Source: an uncultured Bacilli bacterium (GTDB taxonomy: Bacteria > Bacillota_I > Bacilli_A > RF39 > UBA660). From it: a stretch of DNA of 64,000 nucleotides. Positions 39,875 to 49,510 of this stretch are shown here, one piece after another. The DNA is taken from contig CANRNY010000013.1 in NCBI GenBank assembly GCA_947632085.1, positions 1 through 64,000 on the forward strand, given 5' to 3'. The stretch's first letter is position 1; each line of letters begins with the position of its first letter. Under the pieces are notes generated by a model. It saw only the letters and a program-made list of their open reading frames with translations, had not been told where the DNA came from and made no database searches. The translations under genes were made by a program, and so were the position numbers.

Positions 39875-41146
39875 ATGAAAAAATCAATTAATTATATTGT
39901 AGGAATTGTTTTATTCTTGTTAACAATTTTAACTTTATTTGTTTTAGCATATCAAGAAAAAGATATAGTTATTTATGGTGAAAAAGATAGTTATGCTTAT
40001 GAATATGCTAAAAAGAATAATATAGAATTTAAAACAATAGCTGATTCAGAAAAAAAATATTATAGTGAAAAAATAGAAAATTATAAATATAACTTGTATG
40101 AAAATAAAGGAATTGAACTTGAAGAATATAATGGTAAAAGTGAAGAATTAGTAATTCCTGCTGTAATAGATAACAATATTGTTTTATCATTAGGAGATAA
40201 TTTATTTGAAAATACAAATGTAAAAAAAGTTTATTTACCATATACTATTATTAATATAAATCCTGATACATTAAAAGATATAGAAGTATATTGTTATGAT
40301 AATGATGTATGTAAAAGTTTAGATGAAAATAAAGATCTAAAAGTAACTGTATTAAGTGATTCAGAATATTATCCTTACTTTACTAATACGGAGTTTGAAT
40401 ATAATATTGGTGAAAAAATAGAAATTATTAAATATAAAGGTAAAGATAAAGATTTATATGTACCTGAATCAATTGATGGTTATGAAGTTAATTCTTTAGT
40501 ACTTGAAATAAATGATGATATTGAAAATATTTATATACCAAGTAGTGTAGAAAAGATTGATTTTAGTTTTAAGAATAGTCCTTATGATACATTATTCTTT
40601 ACTATTATTGGCTTTGATGCTTTAGCTTTAGTATTGTTTATAATATCAAATTTATTAACAAGTCATAAAAGTTTAACAGAAGAATTTAATAATACACCAA
40701 GAACTATTATTAATTTTTTATATTTAGTTTTTGTTTATGGATATTCTATTTTAAGTTATTATAATTATTATGATCTTAAACAAGTAATTATTGTTTTAGC
40801 TGTAGGTACTTTAGTTTATGCTGTTTTAGCAATAGCTTTAGGTCAAAGCAAGAAAAAAATTGAAAGTTATGATCAAAAAATTGCTAAAGCTGATAAATAT
40901 GTTAAAGATACATTAGAATTATTAAATGATTTAGATTTAGATAATTATAGTGATGAAGTTAAAAAAGTAGTTGATGAAGTAAAAGAATTAGTTAAATATT
41001 CTGATTCAATATCTAGTGATTTAACGAAAGAATTAGAAAAAGAAATTCAAGATAAAATTACTGCTAGTAAAGACAACAAAGAAGATTGGATGAAAATAAA
41101 GAAATTAATTGAAAAGAGAAATCGTATTATTAAAGATAATAAATAA
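39875..41146 (+). CDS. membrane protein with BspA/LRR_5-like extracellular segment and cytosolic coiled-coil tail
   Basis: ELVIPAVIDNNIVLSLGDNLFENTNVKKVYLPYTI; TM segments; K/E/D-rich C-terminus. Confidence 0.6.
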   Translation: MKKSINYIVGIVLFLLTILTLFVLAYQEKDIVIYGEKDSYAYEYAKKNNIEFKTIADSEKKYYSEKIENYKYNLYENKGIELEEYNGKSEELVIPAVIDNNIVLSLGDNLFENTNVKKVYLPYTIININPDTLKDIEVYCYDNDVCKSLDENKDLKVTVLSDSEYYPYFTNTEFEYNIGEKIEIIKYKGKDKDLYVPESIDGYEVNSLVLEINDDIENIYIPSSVEKIDFSFKNSPYDTLFFTIIGFDALALVLFIISNLLTSHKSLTEEFNNTPRTIINFLYLVFVYGYSILSYYNYYDLKQVIIVLAVGTLVYAVLAIALGQSKKKIESYDQKIAKADKYVKDTLELLNDLDLDNYSDEVKKVVDEVKELVKYSDSISSDLTKELEKEIQDKITASKDNKEDWMKIKKLIEKRNRIIKDNK

Positions 41147-41147
41147 T

Positions 41148-41171
41148 AAAAGAAGTTTTGAACTTCTTTTT
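41148..41171. terminator. bidirectional intrinsic terminator
   Basis: AAAAGAAGTT-TTG-AACTTCTTTT. Confidence 0.65.
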
Positions 41172-42159
41172 ACTTTGGCATTAAAACTAAAGACATATCT
41201 GATATTTCTAAATTATCAGCACTTGATGAACTATAGCGATAAGGATAAGCAGATGATTCAAATAAAGCATATAAATTGTTTTCATCAATCATTATTTGTT
41301 CAACCATAGCATCTGTTTTATAACATACACTTTTAACTGATGGATGTGAATAATCTTTTATATCGTCTTTAAAAGCAAAGATTTGAATAACTGATGGACT
41401 ATTTTCACCAAAAGAACGACTGAGAATTAAATATTCTTTATTATTTTTATGATAGATAGTCATACCTTGAACTTTAGTTGGAACTTTAAATTTTCTTTCT
41501 AATGATAAATTAATTTCTCCATTATTATTTTCAATTAAATATTTTTTTACAACACCATTTTTAAATAAAGAAAAATTACCAACATATAAATAATTACCAT
41601 CAATAGTAAGATAAGATATAGAATTCTTTAAAGGATTCATATAGTTCTTACAACCTTTACCAACATTTAAAGAACATATGTAATGGTTTTCATTATTTGA
41701 TAACATCTCATTAGTATTATAGGCATTAACGTAACCATTACTAGCTGCAACCCATATTAAATCATTATTTTTATCATAAGATATACCACCAACATGAGCT
41801 CTCATATCTAGATTACATTCATTTTCTAAATTACCATCTTTATCACAGACATAGATAGTAGATTTTTGATTTCCGTCATAATCATAAGAACTAATTAAAT
41901 AACTATCGTCAACTTTAGTTAAACCTTGAGGTACCATTTTATCCTTAATAGGAACTTTTACTGAAGTATCTTGCATAAAAGAACTATAATTTTTATCATC
42001 GTATGATGAAGCACAAACAGTAGCTGCTGTTAAGTTATAAGCATTTTTTATATATAATTCAGTATGAAAAGTAGGCACAGAAAAACTACTAGCAGCAATA
42101 AATGCTCCAGTTAATAAAGCAGTAATTTTCTTTCTATTTCCTCTTTTCATTCTTATCAC
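41170..42159 (-). CDS. exported protein, beta-propeller-like repeats possible
   Basis: Signal peptide RKKITALLTGAFIAASSFSVPTFHTE; GLTKVDDSYLISSYDYDGNQKSTIYVCDKDGNL repeats. Confidence 0.5.
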   Translation of the reverse strand: MIRMKRGNRKKITALLTGAFIAASSFSVPTFHTELYIKNAYNLTAATVCASSYDDKNYSSFMQDTSVKVPIKDKMVPQGLTKVDDSYLISSYDYDGNQKSTIYVCDKDGNLENECNLDMRAHVGGISYDKNNDLIWVAASNGYVNAYNTNEMLSNNENHYICSLNVGKGCKNYMNPLKNSISYLTIDGNYLYVGNFSLFKNGVVKKYLIENNNGEINLSLERKFKVPTKVQGMTIYHKNNKEYLILSRSFGENSPSVIQIFAFKDDIKDYSHPSVKSVCYKTDAMVEQIMIDENNLYALFESSAYPYRYSSSSADNLEISDMSLVLMPK

Positions 42160-42349
42160 CTATAAAAAATATAGCAAAAAATCGTCATTTTGCCAAATTT
42201 TCCTTCATTTTTTAAGCAAAAAAGTATTAACTTATTATTCTTTTATAAATGTTGACAATGTAAATAAAGTGTTTAATTGTCTGGGCATTTCATTAAATTA
42301 TAGTATAATGAATGTATATAAAGGTGTACAGAAACGGAGTAAATATATT

Positions 42350-43273
42350 ATGACTCAAGAAGAAAAAGAAGAAAGATTATTAAAAGTATTTAAAAGACTT
42401 AAAGAAGAATTTAATGTACCTAATGATATTGATGGTGTAATGCTTTGGAAATTAATTACGGAAAGAGTACAACATATAATAGGTGTAGATGATGGTAAAA
42501 CAATTACTTTTGGTGAGGGAGAAGAAGCTGCTGATTATTTTAAACAACAAGGAAGAAATAAGGAATTTATTGATGCTTTACCTTTAGTAATAAGGAAAGC
42601 TATTGAGTTATATACATCAGCAGGATTTGATGATATTAATAAAGGATTTTTAAGAAAGAATAAGGGCTTAGTAAGAAATACAGGTGAAACAGTAAAACAA
42701 GTTAATTTTAATACAATGGATGTAAAAGAGTTTTATCTTGAAGGAGTTGTTGATGCGTTAGATTTTCTTTTATCTTTATCAATAACTGATAAGGATATGG
42801 TTTTATATCGTGGAACGACAATGAAAGAATTTACTGATTTAGGAATAGAAGAAGAATCAGAATTATCCGATGCCATAGATGAAGGTAAGACGTATACTAA
42901 TCATGCCTATACTTCTACTACTGCTTGTTTAGGAGGAAGATTTATTAATGAATCTCCTGTTGTTATGGTTATAAGAGTTCCGCGTGGAACGAATTATTGT
43001 TATTTAAATGGTTCTGATTTGGCGATTCAAGGAGAGATGGAAGTTGTTTTAGGACGTGAAATAGAATTCTTATTATGTGGAATGGAAAAGATAAATGGTA
43101 AGACTTATGTATATGTAGAAGCAATGCCTAAAAGATTAAAAAGAGTACCTATTGAAGATATTAAAATGACTGATCCAGATAAAGTATCGGATTTAGAAAT
43201 AGTTCCTTTATATGAAGAAGAGGAAGATTTTGATATGTTTGATTTTGATGATGATTCATCATTTGGGTTATAA
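42350..43273 (+). CDS. ADP-ribosyltransferase-like protein (VIP2/exoenzyme fold), no signal peptide
   Basis: R-S-E-like motifs LYRGTT, YTSTT, QGEMEVVL (ExE); ATG at 42350. Confidence 0.75.
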   Translation: MTQEEKEERLLKVFKRLKEEFNVPNDIDGVMLWKLITERVQHIIGVDDGKTITFGEGEEAADYFKQQGRNKEFIDALPLVIRKAIELYTSAGFDDINKGFLRKNKGLVRNTGETVKQVNFNTMDVKEFYLEGVVDALDFLLSLSITDKDMVLYRGTTMKEFTDLGIEEESELSDAIDEGKTYTNHAYTSTTACLGGRFINESPVVMVIRVPRGTNYCYLNGSDLAIQGEMEVVLGREIEFLLCGMEKINGKTYVYVEAMPKRLKRVPIEDIKMTDPDKVSDLEIVPLYEEEEDFDMFDFDDDSSFGL

Positions 43274-43301
43274 AAAGGATTAAGAAATACTTAAATATTG
43301 T

Positions 43302-43328
43302 AAAAGTTGAGGAAAACTCAACTTTTTT
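43302..43328 (+). terminator. intrinsic terminator
   Basis: AAAAGTTGAG-GAAA-ACTCAACTTTTTTT. Confidence 0.75.
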
Positions 43329-43403
43329 TGGTATAATGGAAATAAGAAGAATTTAAAGGAGTAAAGATATTAAGAAAATATTATAAGTAGTCAGGTGGTA
43401 TAT

Positions 43404-44475
43404 ATGAAAAAACATAATGGTGTTATAGGTCTTTGGAAATTTATTTTTTGTTTGTTAATAGTTGTTTTACATACTGGTATTGGAATACCTAATAGAATTT
43501 TTAAGTTCGGTTCTATAGGTGTGGAATTTTTCTTTTTAGTCTCAGGGTACTTATTGGCTAAATCCGCAGTAAGTGCGGGGGGGGGTAGAAAAGAAATCTT
43601 CTAAAAATAAAGACCAAAATATAGGTAAAGAAACTGGTTTATTTATTTTTAGAAAGTATAAAGGTTTATTTCCTTACCTTTTAGTTTCGATGATATTAGG
43701 TCTTATCGTTCGATTAATTAAACATAAAATAACGATTAGATTAGTTCTTTTCTCCGTTTTTGAATTATTAGGATTAAATATGGTAGGTTTTGGTGGAAGT
43801 GGAATTATTGATCAGATATGGTATATTTCAGCAATGCTTTTATGTATGGCTCTTATTTATCCACAAATAAGAAAATTAAAAGATAATTATTTTTGCTTCT
43901 AGGGAATTTTACAAGCTATAATTGTGGGTGGTCTTTACTTTCATTTTTTTCATAATCTAAATGGACCAGAGATATGGGTTGGTTTTACGTATCGTGGAGT
44001 AATAAGAGCATTCTTTGAAATAAATATTGGAGCTTGTTTATATCCTTTAGTACAAAAAATAAAAGATTTAGATTTTACAAAGTTTGGAGTTATTTGTATA
44101 ACTTTTATAGAAATATTGGGATTTGCAATTTCTGTGTTAGCTGCTCATTTTATAGATAAGTTTTATGGTTATATTTTATTATTAATGCTAATTAGTTCTG
44201 TTACATTAGCTTTTAGTGAAAAGACTTTAGATTTTAAATATCTTAATAATAAGTTTGTCTACTTCTTAGAAAAAATAAGTATTCCTATTTATTTTATTCA
44301 TATACCAGTTAGAGATTATATTAAAACATTTAATTTATCATATTATGTGAATATACCATTAATTTTAGTATGTTCAATAATAGCAGGAATAATAATGTAT
44401 TTAGTGGTAGATTATTTAAGAAAAAGAGATTTTTATATTCCACAAATAAAAAAAATATTTATTAAAGTTAGTTAA
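43404..44475 (+). pseudogene. acyltransferase 3-like membrane protein, disrupted by G9-tract frameshift and in-frame TAG
   Basis: MKKHNGVIGLWKFIFCLLIVVLHTG..GVEFFFLVSGYLLAKSA; frame shifts at G9 (43577-43585); TAG at 43900-43902 splits same-frame ORFs. Confidence 0.82.
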
Positions 44476-44568
44476 AAAAGAATCTAATGTAGTTATTATT
44501 GTTTATCTACAAAAGATTCTTTTTTTAGTTAAGTATTATTTTTGTTATAATAAATAAAGGTGAAGATA

Positions 44569-45699
44569 ATGGGTGTTAAAGAAGATATTGAATATATAAA
44601 TTCATATAAATTAGATAATAGTAAATTAGAAAAAGTGTTTAATAAATTATTGCCTTATAAAATAGAAGATCAGTTTAATGTTTTTGAAGTACTTAAGATT
44701 ACACAAACAGAAATAAGGCATAGTAATGTTTTATCTTATTTATTAGATGTGAATGGAAATCATAATTTAAATAGTCAATTTTTAAGATTGTTTTTAAGTT
44801 TTTTACAAGAATGTAATTATAATAATGGGAAAAATATTTTAAATAATATTGATTCATATAAAGTTAATAGAGAAATGGATCATCTTGATATTACATTAGT
44901 AAATCCTATTGAGAAAGTAATTATTGTTATTGAAAATAAAATAAATAGTGAAGATTATGAAGAAAGCGAAGAGGGAAGTGGACAACTTAGAAAATATCGA
45001 GAAGTAGTAGAGAAAAAATATATAGGTTATACACAGATATTTTTGTATTTAACGCCATTAGGAGATGAACCTAATGATAAAGAAGAACTTATTTATTGGC
45101 ATTTATTAAGTTATCGTGATATTTATGATATTTTAAATAAGTTATATTTAGATGAAAAAGTTAGTGAAAAAGTTAAAAGTTTTATTGAAGATTATAAAGA
45201 AGCAATAAAGAGGTATGTTATGGAAGCAGATAAAGAATTAGAAGATATTTGTACAGAAATATATAATGAAAATCGTCAATTTTTTAATTTGGTTATAAAT
45301 AATAAAAGAGATTATGCTTTAGATGTTGTTAAAGATTTTTGTCAGCAATATGAAAAAGAAATTACAATACTTCCTTCTGATAGGAAAAATTATGTTTATT
45401 TTACAACTCCTGATATTGATAAATATTTAATGGAAAATTCTTTAAAAGAAAAAACTATTTATTATGATATTGAGGTAAGAAATTCCAATATTGATATTTA
45501 TATTATTTTAAATTATAAAAATAATTCGGATGAAAATAAGAATAAGATAGAAGAATATTTTAAAAAAATTGGTTTAGTAATAAAGAATAAAGATAATGAT
45601 TATGTTCATATTGGAAGACTTTTTAGAACTGATGAAACTTCAGAAGAAGAGATTGAGAATTTTTTATATAAAAAATTAAGTAAGTATATTAATTTTTAG
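44569..45699 (+). CDS. PD-(D/E)XK nuclease-superfamily-like protein
   Basis: ETEIRHSNVLSYLLDVNGNH...MDHLDITLVNPIEKVIIVIENKINSEDYEESEEGSGQLRKYREVV (D...ENK). Confidence 0.75.
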   Translation: MGVKEDIEYINSYKLDNSKLEKVFNKLLPYKIEDQFNVFEVLKITQTEIRHSNVLSYLLDVNGNHNLNSQFLRLFLSFLQECNYNNGKNILNNIDSYKVNREMDHLDITLVNPIEKVIIVIENKINSEDYEESEEGSGQLRKYREVVEKKYIGYTQIFLYLTPLGDEPNDKEELIYWHLLSYRDIYDILNKLYLDEKVSEKVKSFIEDYKEAIKRYVMEADKELEDICTEIYNENRQFFNLVINNKRDYALDVVKDFCQQYEKEITILPSDRKNYVYFTTPDIDKYLMENSLKEKTIYYDIEVRNSNIDIYIILNYKNNSDENKNKIEEYFKKIGLVIKNKDNDYVHIGRLFRTDETSEEEIENFLYKKLSKYINF

Positions 45700-45958
45700 A
45701 AGTTATTTGGAAGAAAAAATATAATTTTAGAATAAAAGTTACAAAATATGTGGTGTTATCAGTAAGAATAACAGATGTTTTTTCTTATTTATACAATTGA
45801 TTTAAAATTATGGTTCCCTTTCTTTGTAAAGATAGGATTTAATTTTTTTTAAAGATGGAAGTATATTAAAAGTACTTTTTTCTTTTAAAAAAGTTACTAA
45901 ACTATAAGTTTAGCTGAATTAAAGAGTGATTATTGTATAATTAAATTGGTGATGTACT

Positions 45959-46960
45959 ATGAATATAAATGAAATTGGTAAGAATATTGCTGCTCTTAGA
46001 AAAAAGAAAGGTTTAACACAACAAGAATTAGGTGATAAATTATTTGTTACAGATAAAGCTGTTAGTAAATGGGAACGTGGAATAGGTTTACCAGATATTT
46101 CTATTTTGGAAAAATTAGCTGATATATTAGATACAGATATTTATGAATTATTGCAAATTGAAAATAAAAAGAATATAAAGCTTGAAAAAATTTTAGAAGA
46201 GGAAAAAATTAAAATAAGAAAACAATTAAATAGAAGAAATATTATGATAGCTATACCAATTATTTTGATAATATTAATAGTTTTATTTAAACTCTTACCT
46301 TTTGGATATAATGTTGTACAAGTTGAATATGATAGTAGTGATAATCCAATTAATTTAGGCGTTCCTAAATTCTCGTTTTTAATGAAATATAATGATGATA
46401 GTTATTCTTTTAAAAATTTAAGAGGTAACTATGTATTAAAAAGTGAATTGAAAAATTATGTTAATAAATTAGAACATATTTCTTGTAATAATACTGCTTA
46501 TTACTATGATAAGGAATCTAATATTACAATAGTTGATTATCAAGTAAAAAGTCATTTTTTATATAATACAATTACTTATGATGTTAGATTAGGTAACTAT
46601 TGTACTAAATTAAAAATTAAAGAATATTATTCGAAGTTAGGCAAAATGCTGGCATTTTTTAAATATGAAGATGATAAAATACAGGTTGCTTTTGCACCAG
46701 ATATAGATAGTGATATCAATGTATTTAAAGGACAAATGATGGTGTCTATAAAAGAAAGAAATAATTACCGTGTTATTGGATATTCAACTGGAACATATGA
46801 AATAAATGGTAATGTATTAACTTATTATAGAGAAAATATTGAGATAAATAATGATAATATTGATATTCCGGTTGTTTCTAATTTTATTATAGATAATAAA
46901 AAGTTAATATTAGAAGAAAATTATTTATCTTCTTATATTGATGAAGTTGTTTTGGAATAA
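45959..46960 (+). CDS. XRE-family HTH regulator with TM and extracellular domain
   Basis: IGKNIAALRKKKGLTQQELGDKLFVTDKAVSKWERGIGLPDISILEKLADIL; TM helix. Confidence 0.88.
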   Translation: MNINEIGKNIAALRKKKGLTQQELGDKLFVTDKAVSKWERGIGLPDISILEKLADILDTDIYELLQIENKKNIKLEKILEEEKIKIRKQLNRRNIMIAIPIILIILIVLFKLLPFGYNVVQVEYDSSDNPINLGVPKFSFLMKYNDDSYSFKNLRGNYVLKSELKNYVNKLEHISCNNTAYYYDKESNITIVDYQVKSHFLYNTITYDVRLGNYCTKLKIKEYYSKLGKMLAFFKYEDDKIQVAFAPDIDSDINVFKGQMMVSIKERNNYRVIGYSTGTYEINGNVLTYYRENIEINNDNIDIPVVSNFIIDNKKLILEENYLSSYIDEVVLE

Positions 46961-47228
46961 AACTAGTTTGAAGGAACTTAAAAAGTTCTTTCTTTATTTA
47001 GAGGGTATTTCTTTTTTTCTAAGTTCATATAGATTATGGATAATCATTCAGATAAAACGGATTATAGATGTTGATACAATAAGCGCCTTTTTACAAGATA
47101 ATCCTCAATTAGAAAAATCAAGTAGCAGTTTATAAATTCTTTTTTATTTAAATTCAGCGTAATCTTACTAATTAAGCTAGAGTTTTTTTATTACTAATAT
47201 CATGTTATACTTTTATTGGATGATTGAT

Positions 47229-48083
47229 ATGAAAAATAATTTGGAAGTTGTAAATTTAACTAAAAAGTATAATGATTTTAGTTTGAACAAAGTAAATATT
47301 AAAGTACCAGCTGGTAAGATAATTGGATTTATCGGTAAAAATGGTAGTGGTAAAACGACAACGATTAAATCTATTTTAAATTTAATAAATTATGATCAAG
47401 GTGAAATAAAAATATTTGGTAAAAATCAAAAAACTTTAACAAAGGCAGATAAGGAAAAAATAGGTGTTGTTTTAGATAATAGTTTCTTTTCGCCTATCTT
47501 AAATGTTAATGATATAAATAAGTTAATGAAAAAATTTTATCATAATTGGAATGAAAAGATATATTATGATTATATTAAAGAATTTAAAATACCTTGTAAT
47601 AAACCACTTAAAGAGTTTTCTAGTGGTATGAAAATGAAAATAAAAGTAATATGTGCTATTTCTCATGAACCACAATTATTAATTCTTGATGAACCAACTA
47701 ATGGTTTAGATCCAATATTTCGTTATGAAATAATTGATATTTTTGGCAAGTTTGTTAGTAATAAAGAGAATTCTATTTTAATAACAACTCATATAACTAG
47801 TGATTTAGAGCATTTAGCTGATGAAATAATTTTTATAGACGATGGTAATATTATTTTAGATATTGCTAAAAGTATTCTTGATGAAGAATATGGTTTAATT
47901 GAAATATCTCCTAATGATTTTCATGAAATTAAAGCAACAGACTATATTAAATATTTAAAATATAAAAATGAGCATTTAATTTTAACCGATAATAAGAATT
48001 CATTTGCTAAAAATTATCCAAAAATAGAAATAAGAAAACCAACTTTAGAAGAAATTATGCTTTTATTAGTTAAAGGAGAATAA
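47229..48083 (+). CDS. ABC transporter ATP-binding protein
   Basis: GFIGKNGSGKTTTIKSIL, LLILDEPTNGLDPIFR, ITTHITSDLEHLAD. Confidence 0.92.
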   Translation: MKNNLEVVNLTKKYNDFSLNKVNIKVPAGKIIGFIGKNGSGKTTTIKSILNLINYDQGEIKIFGKNQKTLTKADKEKIGVVLDNSFFSPILNVNDINKLMKKFYHNWNEKIYYDYIKEFKIPCNKPLKEFSSGMKMKIKVICAISHEPQLLILDEPTNGLDPIFRYEIIDIFGKFVSNKENSILITTHITSDLEHLADEIIFIDDGNIILDIAKSILDEEYGLIEISPNDFHEIKATDYIKYLKYKNEHLILTDNKNSFAKNYPKIEIRKPTLEEIMLLLVKGE

Positions 48084-48761
48084 ATGATGAATACGATAAA
48101 AGGGTTAATGTTAAAAGATTTATATGTTTTTAAAAACTATAAAAGTAATATTTATTTTAGTCTTATCATGGTTATTATTTTAATTGCTATAGCTTCTTTT
48201 GAAATTGATGTCTTTGCTGCAGGTAGTATAATCTTTTTAATATTTTTTGGGATGAATAGTATCTCTACTTTTTCTTATGATGAAAATGCTGAATCAGATG
48301 ATTATTTATTATCTTTAACAATAACTAGAAAAGATATTGTTATATCCAAATATTTGTTTACTTTTTTAACATCAGCTATATCTATTATTAGTGGTATCAT
48401 TATTAGTTTTATTATAACTATTATAATAAGAGGACATGTAAGTGGGTTAGGGAATGCTTTAAGAATTTGTTTTATTGCTTTTACTAGTTCTTCCTTTTTA
48501 ATGTGTACAGATATTCCTTGTATATATAAATGGGGTGTTGAAAAAGGAAGAATGCAATCAACTATAATACCGGCTTTACTTATTTTTGTATTTGGATTAA
48601 TAGGTAGCTTAATTTTATTATTATTTTCTAATTTATATAATTTTGTTGATTTAAAATTATTATTTAAATATTCACCAATTATTTGTTTAATTTTAAATAT
48701 TATATTTTATTTTCTATCTTATTATATTTCATTTAAAATATTTTCTAAAAAGTCTCTTTAA
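48084..48761 (+). CDS. ABC-2 type permease
   Basis: MLKDLYVFKNYKSNIYF start and multiple TM helices; follows ATPase. Confidence 0.85.
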   Translation: MMNTIKGLMLKDLYVFKNYKSNIYFSLIMVIILIAIASFEIDVFAAGSIIFLIFFGMNSISTFSYDENAESDDYLLSLTITRKDIVISKYLFTFLTSAISIISGIIISFIITIIIRGHVSGLGNALRICFIAFTSSSFLMCTDIPCIYKWGVEKGRMQSTIIPALLIFVFGLIGSLILLLFSNLYNFVDLKLLFKYSPIICLILNIIFYFLSYYISFKIFSKKSL

Positions 48762-48787
48762 TAGGAGAATGATTATCATTGCACTAA

Positions 48788-49373
48788 GTTCAAATAGATT
48801 AACAAAGTCGCCGACACCGGAAATAAATGTTCCTGATAGAGAAGCAAAATCGATACTAGAGTTAACGTTTATTTTAGAAATATCACCTTTAGCATTTTTG
48901 ACTCCATTAAGGAAATTTAAGATTGGCATACCGCCAACACGGCCTGGTAGTATTTCTTTACCATATAAATCTTCAATAGTAAAATTATCTATTGGTTCTC
49001 TAGATACGATAAATTGACCATCTCTTTTGGTTAAACCAGCAAAAGTTACTAAGTAATCTTTCTCACCATTTTGATAAACATAGATAGCTGATTCTGGACC
49101 AGCAAAACCAATATCAACAGAATTTGATAGAACAGCAGCACTTACTTTATCAGCACCACTAGTTAAAATTAAATCGATATCGATTCCTTCTTCTTTAAAA
49201 TAACCGTTTTCAATAGCAACATATAGTGGAGCATAAAACATACTATGGGTAACTTCTGCTAATTTAATTGTTGTAAGCTTATTGTCTTTAGTATTGTCTA
49301 AGTTAGTTATTAATAAAAATCCTAGTGTAATGATTAAAACTAAACTTGTTATAATAACAATAATTTTTTTCAA
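48788..49373 (-). pseudogene. 5' part of split ABC transporter substrate-binding protein gene
   Basis: Signal sequence; IKLAEVTHSMFYAPLYVAIENGYFKEEGIDIDLILTSGADKVSAAVLSNSVDIGFAGPESAIYV...GVGDFVNLFE; joins to 32243-32651. Confidence 0.92.
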
Positions 49374-49510
49374 AAAAATCCCTCCTACTTACATTCTTAT
49401 TATATTCTTGTGGTTTCTTTCTGGTGCGTGGGCTTGATAATGAAAAAAATTTTGAAAAAACATTTACACTATATAACTTTTCTGCTATAATTTAAATTAT
49501 AATAAATGGG

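Larger units (their letters stand above)
32647..48787. mobile_element. Element 2: about 16.1 kb serine-recombinase element inserted in substrate-binding protein gene
   Basis: Shared GTTCA at junctions (32647-32651, 48788-48792); excision restores NLFEPNATKL; recombinase 200 bp from left end. Confidence 0.88.

Noticed and set aside
39508-39887. Minus-strand ORFs opposite the SPFH gene in element 2
   Set aside because: Antisense to a strong zinc-ribbon/SPFH coding frame; no RBS or family signal.
46938-47135. ORF of 65 aa overlapping the end of the XRE gene
   Set aside because: No start context or family; overlaps a terminator-like hairpin (AAGGAACTTAAAAAGTTCTTT), so treated as non-coding or decayed.
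32647-48787. Element 2 as a conjugative ICE or prophage
   Set aside because: No relaxase, T4SS, portal, terminase, capsid or tail-like genes recognised; better called a serine-recombinase genomic island.
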